The position numbers and the translations under genes were made by a program. DNA of 64,000 nucleotides from Bacillota bacterium. Lineage in GTDB: Bacteria; Planctomycetota; UBA8108; UBA1146. Below, piece after piece: positions 37,730 through 47,813 of the stretch (the stretch's first letter is position 1; every line of letters starts with the position of its first letter). Where the stretch lies: contig QNYK01000062.1 in assembly GCA_003973385.1 (NCBI GenBank), positions 17,763-81,762 of the forward strand, written 5' to 3'. The notes under the pieces were generated by a model, which was not told the origin of the DNA, searched no databases, and saw only the letters and a list, made by a program, of their open reading frames with translations.

Positions 37730-38776
37730 GTGAAATCGCTTCTATGTGATCATCTGGTCGTGGGTGCAGGATCTACCGGGTTGGCGGTGGCAGACCACCT
37801 TCTGCGCCGTGGCACCGGTTCTGTGATCCTGATCGATGCCCTGGACTCGCCGCAGGAGGGTCCAACCGGTGGCAGGATTCCGCTGCTGGCTCCCCGGGGA
37901 GTGGCCTGGGCTCCCATCGTCGAGAGGGCACGAGAGTTGTACGAGGGCTGGACCGACTGGATCGAAATCGATCCCGAACTCCGACGTTGTGGCGCATTGT
38001 TGCCAGTCTCGCCCTCTTCGACGCCACCGACAGCACAGACACTGCTGGATGCTCCGGACTCATCGAGGCGCTGGTCCTCTCTCCAGGATACAGGCCTCCG
38101 TTGTTTTCACGAACCGGAGGCTGCGACCGTCGACCCGGTGGCAGTGGCCTCGGCTCTGATGTGGAGAATCCGCAAGGTGGGAGGTCACTTTCTTCCTCGA
38201 TCCTCCTTGACCTCGATGGAGGAGAAAAGTGATGGAGTTCATTTCTGCGCTGGAGTTCGTACGGGAACGGCAGGGAGTATCTACATCTGCACAGGCACGG
38301 ACAGTCTGCGCTGGCTCGATCGCCTCGGGCTTCGGCATCACTATCATGCAGAGACCGTGTCCAGGTTCACGCTGGAACTCGATGATGAATTGCCCCCCAT
38401 CATCTACTGGCAGGACGAGCGAGCGATGCTTTTTGAACGTGGAGATGGGTACCACGAGTTACTCATGATCAGCGACGTCGTCGCAGAGCACGGGGATGCT
38501 CCATCGGTGGACTGGGATCGTTACGCCTCTTTTCGCGAGGTGTGGAGGCAGTGGATCCCCCTCTTCGAGGACTCCCAGACTCTCAATGCTATGGCCAGCA
38601 ATCAGGTATCAAGGCTCGACCGCCCCGATCCGCTGATCAGTGCTGGCGGTCGCATCGTGTTTCCTGGCGCCTGTGGGGAGTTTTCGCAGCTGCTGTTTCC
38701 TGCCCTGGCAGAGATGTCAGTGGAGGGGCAACTCGCAGGCAATGTCGGTGGCTTGCTCGAGGATCCATCCCGGTGA
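37730..38776 (+). CDS. FAD-dependent oxidoreductase (DAO-like)
   Basis: N-terminal Rossmann motif DHLVVGAGSTGLAVADHLLRRGTGSVILID; overall size and layout fit the DAO family. Confidence 0.7.
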   Translation: MKSLLCDHLVVGAGSTGLAVADHLLRRGTGSVILIDALDSPQEGPTGGRIPLLAPRGVAWAPIVERARELYEGWTDWIEIDPELRRCGALLPVSPSSTPPTAQTLLDAPDSSRRWSSLQDTGLRCFHEPEAATVDPVAVASALMWRIRKVGGHFLPRSSLTSMEEKSDGVHFCAGVRTGTAGSIYICTGTDSLRWLDRLGLRHHYHAETVSRFTLELDDELPPIIYWQDERAMLFERGDGYHELLMISDVVAEHGDAPSVDWDRYASFREVWRQWIPLFEDSQTLNAMASNQVSRLDRPDPLISAGGRIVFPGACGEFSQLLFPALAEMSVEGQLAGNVGGLLEDPSR

Positions 38777-39663
38777 GCGACATCCACCAGACAGCCTCTT
38801 CATGGACATGGATCGCAGGGGAAATCGTACCGACGGCGGCGGCGTCGATCGGTGTCCTCGATCGTGGTTTTCTCTACGGGGAATCCGTGTTCGAGACGCT
38901 TCGCACCGTCGAGAGGAAGGCACTGTTCCTCTCCGATCACCTGATGCGGTTGCGCAAATCCGCCAGCCTTCTCGGGATGACGTGCGATTTCGATGACGGC
39001 TGGATGGAGCAGTTGATCGACCAGTTGCTGGCTCGTATCCCGGCTGGGGAAGATGCAGTGGTCCGGATCACGATGACCAGGGGGAACCGCATCGGTGGCA
39101 GACTGGAGGCAGAGGGCTGTCGGTCGCGATGGATCGTCACGGCGACGGCGATGGAGCCAGAGAAGTCGAGACCGCCACTACACCTCGTGATCTCGAAGTT
39201 CAGGAAAGCTCCCCCCGATGTCCTCGATCCGGCGATCAAGAGTGGCAATTTCCTCTCCTCCATCCTGGCGAGAGAGGATGCCATCGGCCGAGGTGCCGAT
39301 GATGGAATCCTGCTCTCACCCGAGGGGATCCTGACAGAGACATCGTGTGCCAATTTGTTCTGGGTCAGAGATGGGGAAGTATTCACCTGTAGCCGGGAAC
39401 TGGTTCTCGAAGGGATCACACGGGGGTGTGCGATTCGGTTGCTGGAATCGAGCGGCATCGAGGTGATCGAGGGACTGTTTCCCGAGCTGGAGATCCGCTC
39501 AGCGCAGGAGGCATTTTTGACCTCCTCGGTGACGGGGATCGTCGCTGTCGCCAGCATCGACGGACGCGATCTGACCAGCGACCTGGAGTCCTCCATCACC
39601 GAAACGTTGCGAACTCAATACCAGCAACAGATCCTCACTGCATCTCGAGGAGGAGTGCGATGA
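38773..39663 (+). CDS. Class IV PLP-dependent aminotransferase (BCAT / D-aminotransferase / ADC lyase fold)
   Basis: IGVLDRGFLYGESVFETLRTVERK; IKSGNFLSSILAREDAIGRGADDGILLSPEGILTETSCANLFWV; LEGITRGCAIRLLE. GTGA overlap with the preceding stop. Confidence 0.9.
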   Translation: MSDIHQTASSWTWIAGEIVPTAAASIGVLDRGFLYGESVFETLRTVERKALFLSDHLMRLRKSASLLGMTCDFDDGWMEQLIDQLLARIPAGEDAVVRITMTRGNRIGGRLEAEGCRSRWIVTATAMEPEKSRPPLHLVISKFRKAPPDVLDPAIKSGNFLSSILAREDAIGRGADDGILLSPEGILTETSCANLFWVRDGEVFTCSRELVLEGITRGCAIRLLESSGIEVIEGLFPELEIRSAQEAFLTSSVTGIVAVASIDGRDLTSDLESSITETLRTQYQQQILTASRGGVR

Positions 39664-41618
39664 GCGAGTCGATCTGGCATCCGGACCCCGAGCAATTGAT
39701 GTCGACGCGGGTCGCAGACCTGATGACCACGGTCGGGATGCCGATCGACCCGGAGGATGTGGGTGGGTCGGTGCGTCGCTTCGTGCGCTGGAGCCAGCAG
39801 CAGCCAGAACGGTTCTGGCCCGCAGTGCTCGATGATCTGGGGGTCGTCTGGTCGCGGGGGTACAGCCAGGTGGTGGACCTCTCCAATGGGCCAGAATGGG
39901 CAGATTGGTTTCCAGGGGGAGAGACCAACATCGCGATGAACTGCGTCGACATTCCCGCTGCTCAGATGCCGGATGATCTGGCCCTGGTTGCCGAGGACGA
40001 GGAGGGGAATTCGCGGCGCTGGAACTTCAGTGAAGCAGATCGCGAGATTCAAAAGCTGGCGCAGCTGCTCTCACAACTGGGTATCGAGAGAGGCGATCGG
40101 ATCGCCTGTCTCATGCCGATGGTGGGTGAGGTGGTTTTCGCGATGCTGGCGACGATGAAGATCGGGGCGGTTTTCATCCCGATATTCAGTGGATATGCGC
40201 CGCCCTCTGTCAGGGAAAGGCTCGAAGACTCCGGTGCCAGATTGCTCTTTACAGCGGATGTCGGAAACCGAAGAGGACGGCGGTATGACCTCAAATCCCA
40301 GGCAGATCTGGCAGTGGATGGACTGGAGTCGCTGCAGCATCTGGTGGTACTGCGCCGTGGCGATGGTGGCGCCCCCATGACAGACGGTAGAGACCTGTGG
40401 TGGCAAGACTCCATCGCCAGCATCGAGGGCGATTCCTGTACGGAGATGATGGCTGCGATGGATCCAGCGCTGATGATCTATACCAGCGGAACCACCGGCA
40501 AGCCGAAAGGGACGGTCCACACTCACGCTGGATGCATGGCACAGATGGGTAAAGAGGTCCGGTACAATTTCGATGTCAGGCCCCACAAGGATCTATTCTG
40601 GTGGTTTTCCGATATCGGCTGGATGATGGGACCCTGGCAGATCATCGGGTGCTGGCTCAACCGTGTGCCCTTCCTCGTGTTCGAGGGTGCTCCTGATTTT
40701 CCAGGACCCGATCGAGTGTGGCAGATGGTCGAGCGATACGGGGTGACTCACCTGGGAATCAGTCCGACTGCCATCCGATTACTGATGCGATCCGGTGATG
40801 ATCCGGTCGATCGATATCCGATGCAGTCACTGAGAATCCTCGGTTCGACGGGAGAGCCGTGGGATCACGACAGTTACCGCTGGTATTCAAGAAAGGTCGG
40901 GGGCGGCAAACTTCCGATCATCAATATCTCGGGGGGAACTGATATTGTCGGCTGTTTCCTCGCGCCACTGCCGGTTTTGCCGATCCGCGAGACATCGCTT
41001 CAATCGGCAGGGCTCGGTATGGATATAGACGTCTTCGATGAGGATGGGCACTCGGTTCGTGGCGAGGTGGGTTACCTGGTGTGCAAGAGCCCTGCGCCAT
41101 CGATGACCAGATCCCTCTGGCGCGCAGATGAAAAGTACCTTGAAACCTACTGGTCACGATTTCCTGGAGTCTGGAATCACGGCGACTGGGCACTGATCGA
41201 TGACGATGAGCAGTGGTTCCTGTTCGGAAGAGCCGACGATACGCTCAATATTGCGGGACGCAGGGTCGGGCCTGGCGAGATCGAATCGGCCTTGATCGAA
41301 CACTCTGCGGTGAGCGAAGCGGCCGCCATCGGTGTGCCGGATGATCTCAAGGGCACTGAACTGGTCTGCTTCGTGGTGCTGCATCAAGGGATTCTCGAGC
41401 AGGAGGATCTGCGCCAGCAGTTGGTGCTACAGGTCGTCGAAGCGCTCGGCAAGGTGGATCGTCCCGGAGCCATCTATTTCGTTGATGATCTCCCGAAGAC
41501 GCGCAGTGCCAAGATCGTGAGACGTCTGATTCGCGCCCAGCATATCGGAGACGATCTGGGTGACCTGTCCAGCATCGCAAATCCCGAGGCGCTCGATGCG
41601 ATCAGGAATTGTCGTTAG
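39660..41618 (+). CDS. AMP-dependent acyl-CoA (acetyl/acetoacetyl-CoA-type) synthetase
   Basis: MIYTSGTTGKPKGTVHTHAG; WFSDIGWMMGPW; WNHGDWALIDDDEQWFLFGRADDTLNIAGRRVGPGEIESAL; LPKTRSAKIVRRLIR. ATGA overlap with the preceding stop. Confidence 0.92.
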   Translation: MSESIWHPDPEQLMSTRVADLMTTVGMPIDPEDVGGSVRRFVRWSQQQPERFWPAVLDDLGVVWSRGYSQVVDLSNGPEWADWFPGGETNIAMNCVDIPAAQMPDDLALVAEDEEGNSRRWNFSEADREIQKLAQLLSQLGIERGDRIACLMPMVGEVVFAMLATMKIGAVFIPIFSGYAPPSVRERLEDSGARLLFTADVGNRRGRRYDLKSQADLAVDGLESLQHLVVLRRGDGGAPMTDGRDLWWQDSIASIEGDSCTEMMAAMDPALMIYTSGTTGKPKGTVHTHAGCMAQMGKEVRYNFDVRPHKDLFWWFSDIGWMMGPWQIIGCWLNRVPFLVFEGAPDFPGPDRVWQMVERYGVTHLGISPTAIRLLMRSGDDPVDRYPMQSLRILGSTGEPWDHDSYRWYSRKVGGGKLPIINISGGTDIVGCFLAPLPVLPIRETSLQSAGLGMDIDVFDEDGHSVRGEVGYLVCKSPAPSMTRSLWRADEKYLETYWSRFPGVWNHGDWALIDDDEQWFLFGRADDTLNIAGRRVGPGEIESALIEHSAVSEAAAIGVPDDLKGTELVCFVVLHQGILEQEDLRQQLVLQVVEALGKVDRPGAIYFVDDLPKTRSAKIVRRLIRAQHIGDDLGDLSSIANPEALDAIRNCR

Positions 41619-43060
41619 CCGTCACTCCGTGGGCGAGGTGTGGGCATGCGAGCGCCGGTTTCCTGACGCCATTTTCGGAGCATCTTCGTGAGCCGCAGCA
41701 GTACTTCCTGGTGCCGGTCATTCAGGATCGTCGTCTCACCAGGATCCTGTCCGAGGTGGTAGAGTTCCAGCCGCTGATCCTCGAGCATCTCGATCAGTTT
41801 CCAGTCGCCATCGATCACCGCAGATGCTGGGCTGCCACCTTGATTGCCGTAGTGCGGATAGTGCCAGAAGAGCGGAGCCGGCGTACCCGGGTCGGTGCCG
41901 GTGAGAGACTTCAGGAAAGAGTGCCCATCCGGTTTCCACCCGTCTGGAAATGGCAGCCCGGCCAGTTCCAGCAGAGTCGGCACCAGATCAGTGCTCTGTA
42001 TCGGGAAATCGCAAACACGGCCAGCCCCCGAGATCCCCGGACCTCTCGCCAGCCAGGGTACGCGGATTCCGCCCTCGTAGATCCAGCCCTTTCCACCACG
42101 CAGCGGCAAGTTACTGGTCGGATGTCCTTCTGAAGTACTCAGTCCGCCGTTATCCGAGGTCAGCATCACGATGGTGCTCTGTTCGAGGTCCAGGCGATCG
42201 AGGGCATCGAGCACCTTGCCCACCGCCGAGTCCATCGCCTCGATCATACCCGCGTACACAGCGTGTTCCTGAACCTGTCGGACCTTGCGCTGACCCTCTC
42301 GACCCCAGGTCGGTTTCAGTCCCAGTTGCTTCTTCTTCTGGCGGTACTTCTTGGTCAGATCATCTCGTGCGATCAGCGGAGTGTGGACGGAGTAGAAGCT
42401 GAGCACGGCGAGGAACGGATCCTGCTTGTGTTGCTCGATGAACTGGATGGTTTCCGAGGCGAGCCGATCAGGGAGGTGTTCTCCATCGGGTCCATCGGTC
42501 AGGCGAGGATTACCGTAGGGAGAGAAGTACTTCTTGCCACCGTAGGGGCCTCCCCCTGTCCAGCCACCACGGTTGAGCTGGTAACCCTGCTGTTCGGGCC
42601 AGTAACCTTCCGGTCCCAGGTGCCACTTGCCTGCAAAAAATGTCGAATAGCCATGTTCACGGACGATCTCCGCGATGGTCAGTTGATCGAGTGGGAGTCG
42701 ATCGTTGTAGGGAGCGGGCAGGTGAGATGTGTTTCTGTTCCACCGAGTGGGCCCAGGTGCGCCGAAGTAATCGGTGGTGGCGAGTCGAGCCGGATGGATT
42801 CCAGATTGAAGGCTGACCCGGGTCGGACTGCACACGGGGCAGGCGGCGTAGGCGCGACGAAAACGAACTCCATCCGCGGCGAAACGATCGATACAGGGGG
42901 TCTCGTAGAACTCGCTCCCGGTGACTCCCAGGTCCCTCCAGCCCAGATCGTCGACGATGATGATCAGCATCGAAGGAGCAGGACTGGTGACCGTTTGTGG
43001 GGCAGGCTGATCCGCAGCCAGCAGCGCAGAGAGAAGCAGCAGGGTGGTGAAAGAGGTCAA
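41615..43060 (-). CDS. Sulfatase (arylsulfatase-type) with signal peptide; TTG start
   Basis: IIIVDDLGWRDLGVTG; formylglycine-type CSPTR in AYAACPVCSPTRVSLQSGIHP; TSDNGG. TTG at 43060 follows AAGGAGAAG and overlaps the upstream permease stop (TTGA). Confidence 0.93.
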   Translation of the reverse strand: MTSFTTLLLLSALLAADQPAPQTVTSPAPSMLIIIVDDLGWRDLGVTGSEFYETPCIDRFAADGVRFRRAYAACPVCSPTRVSLQSGIHPARLATTDYFGAPGPTRWNRNTSHLPAPYNDRLPLDQLTIAEIVREHGYSTFFAGKWHLGPEGYWPEQQGYQLNRGGWTGGGPYGGKKYFSPYGNPRLTDGPDGEHLPDRLASETIQFIEQHKQDPFLAVLSFYSVHTPLIARDDLTKKYRQKKKQLGLKPTWGREGQRKVRQVQEHAVYAGMIEAMDSAVGKVLDALDRLDLEQSTIVMLTSDNGGLSTSEGHPTSNLPLRGGKGWIYEGGIRVPWLARGPGISGAGRVCDFPIQSTDLVPTLLELAGLPFPDGWKPDGHSFLKSLTGTDPGTPAPLFWHYPHYGNQGGSPASAVIDGDWKLIEMLEDQRLELYHLGQDPGETTILNDRHQEVLLRLTKMLRKWRQETGARMPTPRPRSDG

Positions 43061-44361
43061 GACTTCTCCTTCCTGGACACGCCGAGAAACGCTCTCGGGT
43101 CGGCGGCATCGCGCAAGCCATCGCCGAGGAAGTTGTAAGCCAGTACTGCCAGGAAGATGAACAGGCCGGGGGTGACCAGCCATGGATTGTACTTCAGTAC
43201 CTCGGAGCCCTGGCAGTCCTTGAGCAGCAACCCCCACGAAGAATCGGGTTCGGTGATTCCAAAACCGAGAAAGGACAGCGCCACTTCGCCGAGGATGTAG
43301 TAGGGGACATAGAGGGTGGCGGTGACGATGACGATGGAGGCCGTGTTGGGCAGCAGGTGGCGAAGGATCACCCGGGTCGAAGAGCCACCCAGCGCCCGGG
43401 CGGCGAGGGCGTACTCACATTCCCGCAGGCTCAGCACCATTCCCCGGATCATGCGGCCGATGCTGGCCCAGCCGACGATGGCCAGGATGGCGACGATCAT
43501 CATGTAAGTCTGGCGTGGACTCAGTTCGTCCGGAATGGCGTAGCGCAGCGTCAGGATCAGGTACAGCCCGGGAATCGCCAGCAGCAATTCGACCAGTCGC
43601 ATCAACCAGAAATCTACAAGGCCACCGAAGTAACCGGCAATGCCACCGATGGCGAGTCCGATGGAGATGCTGATGAGGATGCCGATCAGGCCGACCGACA
43701 ACGAAATCTGTCCGCCGTAGAGGATCCGCGTCCACAGGTCTCGCCCCAGGATGTCGGTTCCGAGCAGGAACAGACCGGTGTGCAGGTCCTTTCCTGTGGG
43801 GTGATCTTCGGCTGCGATCCCCATCAGATGCGGCAGTCCCTTTATGGGGAAAAATCCACAGAGGCTGAAGATCTCATGCGGCTCGCTGCCCTCGACGAAG
43901 AAACTCACCGGTACCGAGATCGATCGATCCTCGGCGAGGATGTATTCCGTTTCACCATAGGCGTCCCAGGAGACGTATTCGCGCAGGGGATGAACGTGGG
44001 GACGGAGGGTGAAGTTGCCATCGCTGTCATGAAAATGAACGCCGCCCTCGAACCACTCCCACTTACGGATGTATGTATCGCGGATGATCTCCTCGAAGTT
44101 TTCATCCTCGTCGATCAACTCGTCGATCTTCTCGATGACGTATCCACCCAGCAGCATCGGACCGTACTTGACGGTGTACTTGTTGATTTCGTTGCTGCCG
44201 TAGGGGCCGATGAATCCGCCGAAGCAACTGATCAGGTAGAGAACCAGGAGGATCGCCGCGCCGCTCATGGCGAGCTTGTTCTTGCGCAGCCGGTGCCACA
44301 ACATCGTCCACGGTCCACGTGGCGGGGGCAAATTGGATTGAGGTGGCTGGGTGTCGGTCAT
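43057..44361 (-). CDS. Peptide/nickel-type ABC transporter permease (OppC-like) with enlarged periplasmic insert (set A)
   Basis: LLGTDILGRDLWTRILYGGQISLSVGLIG; ALSFLGFGITEPDSSWGLLLKD; about 160 aa insert between TM1 and the core. Confidence 0.92.
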   Translation of the reverse strand: MTDTQPPQSNLPPPRGPWTMLWHRLRKNKLAMSGAAILLVLYLISCFGGFIGPYGSNEINKYTVKYGPMLLGGYVIEKIDELIDEDENFEEIIRDTYIRKWEWFEGGVHFHDSDGNFTLRPHVHPLREYVSWDAYGETEYILAEDRSISVPVSFFVEGSEPHEIFSLCGFFPIKGLPHLMGIAAEDHPTGKDLHTGLFLLGTDILGRDLWTRILYGGQISLSVGLIGILISISIGLAIGGIAGYFGGLVDFWLMRLVELLLAIPGLYLILTLRYAIPDELSPRQTYMMIVAILAIVGWASIGRMIRGMVLSLRECEYALAARALGGSSTRVILRHLLPNTASIVIVTATLYVPYYILGEVALSFLGFGITEPDSSWGLLLKDCQGSEVLKYNPWLVTPGLFIFLAVLAYNFLGDGLRDAADPRAFLGVSRKEKS

Positions 44362-45533
44362 GACAACCTCACCCTCGGGTCGACCAGTGCCAGCAACAGG
44401 TCCGCCACCAGGTTGCCGAACACCAGCAGCAGGGTCGAAATCAGCACGCTCGCCAGTACCAGTGGCTCATCCTTGGCACTGATTGCCTCGAACACGAGTC
44501 TTCCCAGACCGGGCCAGTTCATGACGATTTCAACCAGCAGGCTGCCGCTGAGCAGGCTGGCCAGCGAGTAGCCGAACAGGGTGACGAGAGGGTTGACGGC
44601 GTTGCGGAACGCGTGCTTGAAGAGCACCGAGTTGTGGGAGACTCCCTTGGCGCGAGCGGTGCGGACGTAGTCCTGTCCAAGCGCCTCGATCATGTTGCCG
44701 CGCGCCTGGCGCATGTAGCCGGCCATGGCTGCGGTGCCGAGTACGATGGCGGGCAGGAACAGGTGGTGCAGGCGGTCTCCCAGCTTGCCCCAGAACCCGA
44801 ATAGATCGTAGTCGAGCGAGCGCATGTCACCGATGGGAAACCATCCGGTGTAAGTGGCAAACAGCACCGCCAGCAGTGCCGAGAAAACGGTCGGAATCGA
44901 CAGTCCGATGAAGGCGAGGATTCCCGCCGAATGGTCTACCAGTGAGTTCGGTTTGACCGCGGCGAAGATGCCGAGCGGGATGCCGAGGCCATAGGCGATC
45001 AAGAGCGCCGCGATCGACAGGATCAGGGTGTTCCAGAGCCGTTCCGCGATGATGCCGAAGACCGGTCGATTGAACTTGTAGGAGCGTCCGAAATCGCCGC
45101 TTGCGGCATTGGAAAACCAGGAGAAGAAACTCTCGATGGGGCCGACCTTGCGGTACACCACTCCCTCGTCATCGCACTGGTACTTGGTCGATTCGATCTG
45201 GAAGTTGAGCAGACTGCGACTGGCACTGCGTCCCCTGACGACGATTCCATCGCGCAGGATGGTCGGCACCTTTTCCCCGTCGTCACGAAAGGACCACATC
45301 GAGCCATCGTCTCGAAACTCTCCGAACTCCTCGAGTTGGGTTTGACTCAGACGCACCAGTAAGCCTGAGGATTCCTTTTGTCGTAGCACTTCGGTCAGTG
45401 AGCGAGCCGGATCTGCCTCTTGTTGGCTGTAGAAATCTCCCGGTGCTGCCTTCAACAACAAGAAGGTCAGCAGGGAGACCACCAGTACCAGCGGCGGAAT
45501 CGACAACAACCGACGGAGGGTGAAGGTCAGCAA
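44358..45533 (-). CDS. Peptide/nickel-type ABC transporter permease (OppB-like) with insert (set A)
   Basis: RLLSIPPLVLVVSLLTFLLLKAAPGDF; QDYVRTARAKGVSHNSVLFKHAFRNAVNPLVTLFGYSLASLLSGSLLVEIVMNWPGLGRL. Confidence 0.93.
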   Translation of the reverse strand: MLTFTLRRLLSIPPLVLVVSLLTFLLLKAAPGDFYSQQEADPARSLTEVLRQKESSGLLVRLSQTQLEEFGEFRDDGSMWSFRDDGEKVPTILRDGIVVRGRSASRSLLNFQIESTKYQCDDEGVVYRKVGPIESFFSWFSNAASGDFGRSYKFNRPVFGIIAERLWNTLILSIAALLIAYGLGIPLGIFAAVKPNSLVDHSAGILAFIGLSIPTVFSALLAVLFATYTGWFPIGDMRSLDYDLFGFWGKLGDRLHHLFLPAIVLGTAAMAGYMRQARGNMIEALGQDYVRTARAKGVSHNSVLFKHAFRNAVNPLVTLFGYSLASLLSGSLLVEIVMNWPGLGRLVFEAISAKDEPLVLASVLISTLLLVFGNLVADLLLALVDPRVRLS

Positions 45534-45552
45534 CGGTTCTTCTTTGCCATCC

Positions 45553-47478
45553 TCAGTCTCGGATCCACAGGGTTTCGAGGTTCCAGGTCAGTTGTGGGCG
45601 CAACAGACTCGGCCACAGATTTCCGAGCCGGTTCGTTTTCGAAGTGCAATACGAGTTGGCGGCGATCAGATACAGGATCGGGATGTTCTGGCCGATCAGT
45701 TCCTGCACCTCGTCGTAGTATTTCTTCCGGACGATGTCATCGAGTTCCGCGTCCATCATCGTCATCAGGGAATCGATGCGTGATTCCCATGCGGTGGCCG
45801 GTTCCGGCTGCTGCGGGTACCAGGCGTGGAGACGACCGCTGGAGAGGGTGATGTTCTTACCATTGGCAGGGTCGGGCGGAACACCGGATCCCCAGCCGAG
45901 CAGGATCATGTCCCACCTGTGGCTATCTCGCAGGCTGGTCACGAGATCATTGAAGATGATTGGTTTGAAATTGACCTTGATGCCGACCTTTCTCAGATCC
46001 TGCATGATCAGATTTCCGATCTGCTGGCGCAGGTTGTTCTCGACATTGGTGTTGAGATTGAAAACGATGGGACGACCCTGGTCATCTTCGCGTACGCCAT
46101 CACCGTCGCTGTCCTTCCAGCCCAGTCCGTCGAGATATTCCTTCGCCTTGTCGATCGAGTGCGGATAGGTCGGCACTCCCTTGTGGTACCAGCTTCGATT
46201 TCCGGGGGTGATGCTCGACCAGATCGGGGTGGCCCTGCCCTGGAAGGCGGTGCGCTGGATGCCGTCTCGATCGATGGCGTGATTGACTGCCTTGCGGAAC
46301 TCGAGTTCATGGAACCAGTACGATTTGGCCGGATCGACGAACGGTTCACCGGTCTCGGCGTCCTTGCCCGGGTGCAGGTTGAAACACACCCAGTTGCTGT
46401 TGAGACTGACCCCGAGACGCACCAGATCCGCTTTCCCCGCCTTCTCCATCGCCGAGGCTTCCCTGAAATGGTCGGCGGGGAGCTCCATGAAGATGTCGAG
46501 TTCCCCTGCCTCGAACTTCTGCCACTGCAGATTGAGATCCTTGACCAGCAGGATCACCACCTCGTCGAGATAGGGCAGTCGCTGACCTCGGGCATCCTTT
46601 TTCCAGTAGTAGGGGTTGCGCTGGTAGACGATCTTCTCGCCGGGGACGTAGTTCTTCAACACGAAGGGACCGCAGCCGACCAGATCCTCCGGCGGAGCAT
46701 TGGATGTCATCTGCTGCAGCAGGGTCGGGTTCTCATCCTGCAGATGATCCTTCCACTTGTGGTAAGGGATCAACCGCACGTTGCCGATGTGGGTCAAGAA
46801 CTGGGAATCGACGCGGGATAACTGGAAGATGAGGGCGTTTCGATCTCGATCGATGCTGACCTGGGGCAGTGCTCCCGTCTCCGGGTGCTTGAAGCCATCC
46901 TTGATGCTGGTAGCGATCTGATCGTGGAAGACCGCCTGGAACGAGAACAGCGCATCGTCGATGGTGACCGGCTCGCCGTCACTCCAGCGAATTCCCTCGC
47001 GCAGGTAGAAGGTCCAGGTGAGGTTGTCGTCGGAGACGTCCCACGATTTCGCCACTTCCGGACCCGTCTGCCAGTTGCCGTTGTTGTAGTCGACCAGCCC
47101 GGAGAAAACGATGGCGCGGATCTCCTGGTCGGTGGCGCCTTTCGGTTCGACCGGATTGAAAGTATCCACCTCTCCGAGAATGGCGTAGACGAGTCGACCG
47201 CCGTAGGTGCCGGTACGATTCTTGACGATGGCATCGGCCGGCAGTTCTCCAGCGAAGGCCGGTGTGGGAATTCCGATAGGAATCGTCAGGTCTGGTTCTG
47301 GCTCCGGCTGACGTAGCGAACGACGGATCTTGACCCTTCTGGGTGGTGGGTCGTCGCCTTGTAACAGGCTGGAAGGGTTCAGCAGCAACACGGACAGCAC
47401 CAGCAACAAGGTCACGACGAATCCACGTCCACTGGAGGTGGGTGATTGCGGACCGGGCTGACTCAACAACAGGCTCAT
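45553..47478 (-). CDS. Extracellular solute-binding protein family 5 (set A)
   Basis: Signal/TM N-terminus; NLTWTFYLREGIRWSDGEPVTIDDALFSFQAVF; FRKAVNHAIDRDGI; typical OppA/DppA layout. Confidence 0.93.
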   Translation of the reverse strand: MSLLLSQPGPQSPTSSGRGFVVTLLLVLSVLLLNPSSLLQGDDPPPRRVKIRRSLRQPEPEPDLTIPIGIPTPAFAGELPADAIVKNRTGTYGGRLVYAILGEVDTFNPVEPKGATDQEIRAIVFSGLVDYNNGNWQTGPEVAKSWDVSDDNLTWTFYLREGIRWSDGEPVTIDDALFSFQAVFHDQIATSIKDGFKHPETGALPQVSIDRDRNALIFQLSRVDSQFLTHIGNVRLIPYHKWKDHLQDENPTLLQQMTSNAPPEDLVGCGPFVLKNYVPGEKIVYQRNPYYWKKDARGQRLPYLDEVVILLVKDLNLQWQKFEAGELDIFMELPADHFREASAMEKAGKADLVRLGVSLNSNWVCFNLHPGKDAETGEPFVDPAKSYWFHELEFRKAVNHAIDRDGIQRTAFQGRATPIWSSITPGNRSWYHKGVPTYPHSIDKAKEYLDGLGWKDSDGDGVREDDQGRPIVFNLNTNVENNLRQQIGNLIMQDLRKVGIKVNFKPIIFNDLVTSLRDSHRWDMILLGWGSGVPPDPANGKNITLSSGRLHAWYPQQPEPATAWESRIDSLMTMMDAELDDIVRKKYYDEVQELIGQNIPILYLIAANSYCTSKTNRLGNLWPSLLRPQLTWNLETLWIRD

Positions 47479-47813
47479 GGTTTCTTCTTTCGGGTGCTCG
47501 ATGGGCATCGAGAAGGGACCTCCGTGGATCTCATGCAAGACTCCAATGTCAACGGAGAAGATAACTTACATCCGTGCCGCGATGGCGGCAATGAGTCGAC
47601 TCCACGGAGACGACTCGAAGTGACGGGAAGCCTCGGATGCTGCGAGCGAGGTGATCGGAGATGGCCAAAACACACCGGATCATGGGTTTTGAACGCCTCC
47701 GGTCGGGCTTGCCAACCCGGTAGGCTCGTACTGGAGCACCTCTTCGGCTACTGTGCTTTCTCTCATGATCGGTTTTGAACTCGTTTTGCAGAGGGTCCAG
47801 AGGAGAATATCGA

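Noticed and set aside
43357-44571. 404-aa plus-strand ORF opposite set A oppC/oppB
   Set aside because: Antisense shadow ORF with low-complexity Asp/Gln composition; the opposite strand encodes clear permeases.
45826-46821. 331-aa plus-strand ORF opposite set A SBP
   Set aside because: Antisense shadow of a well-supported SBP.
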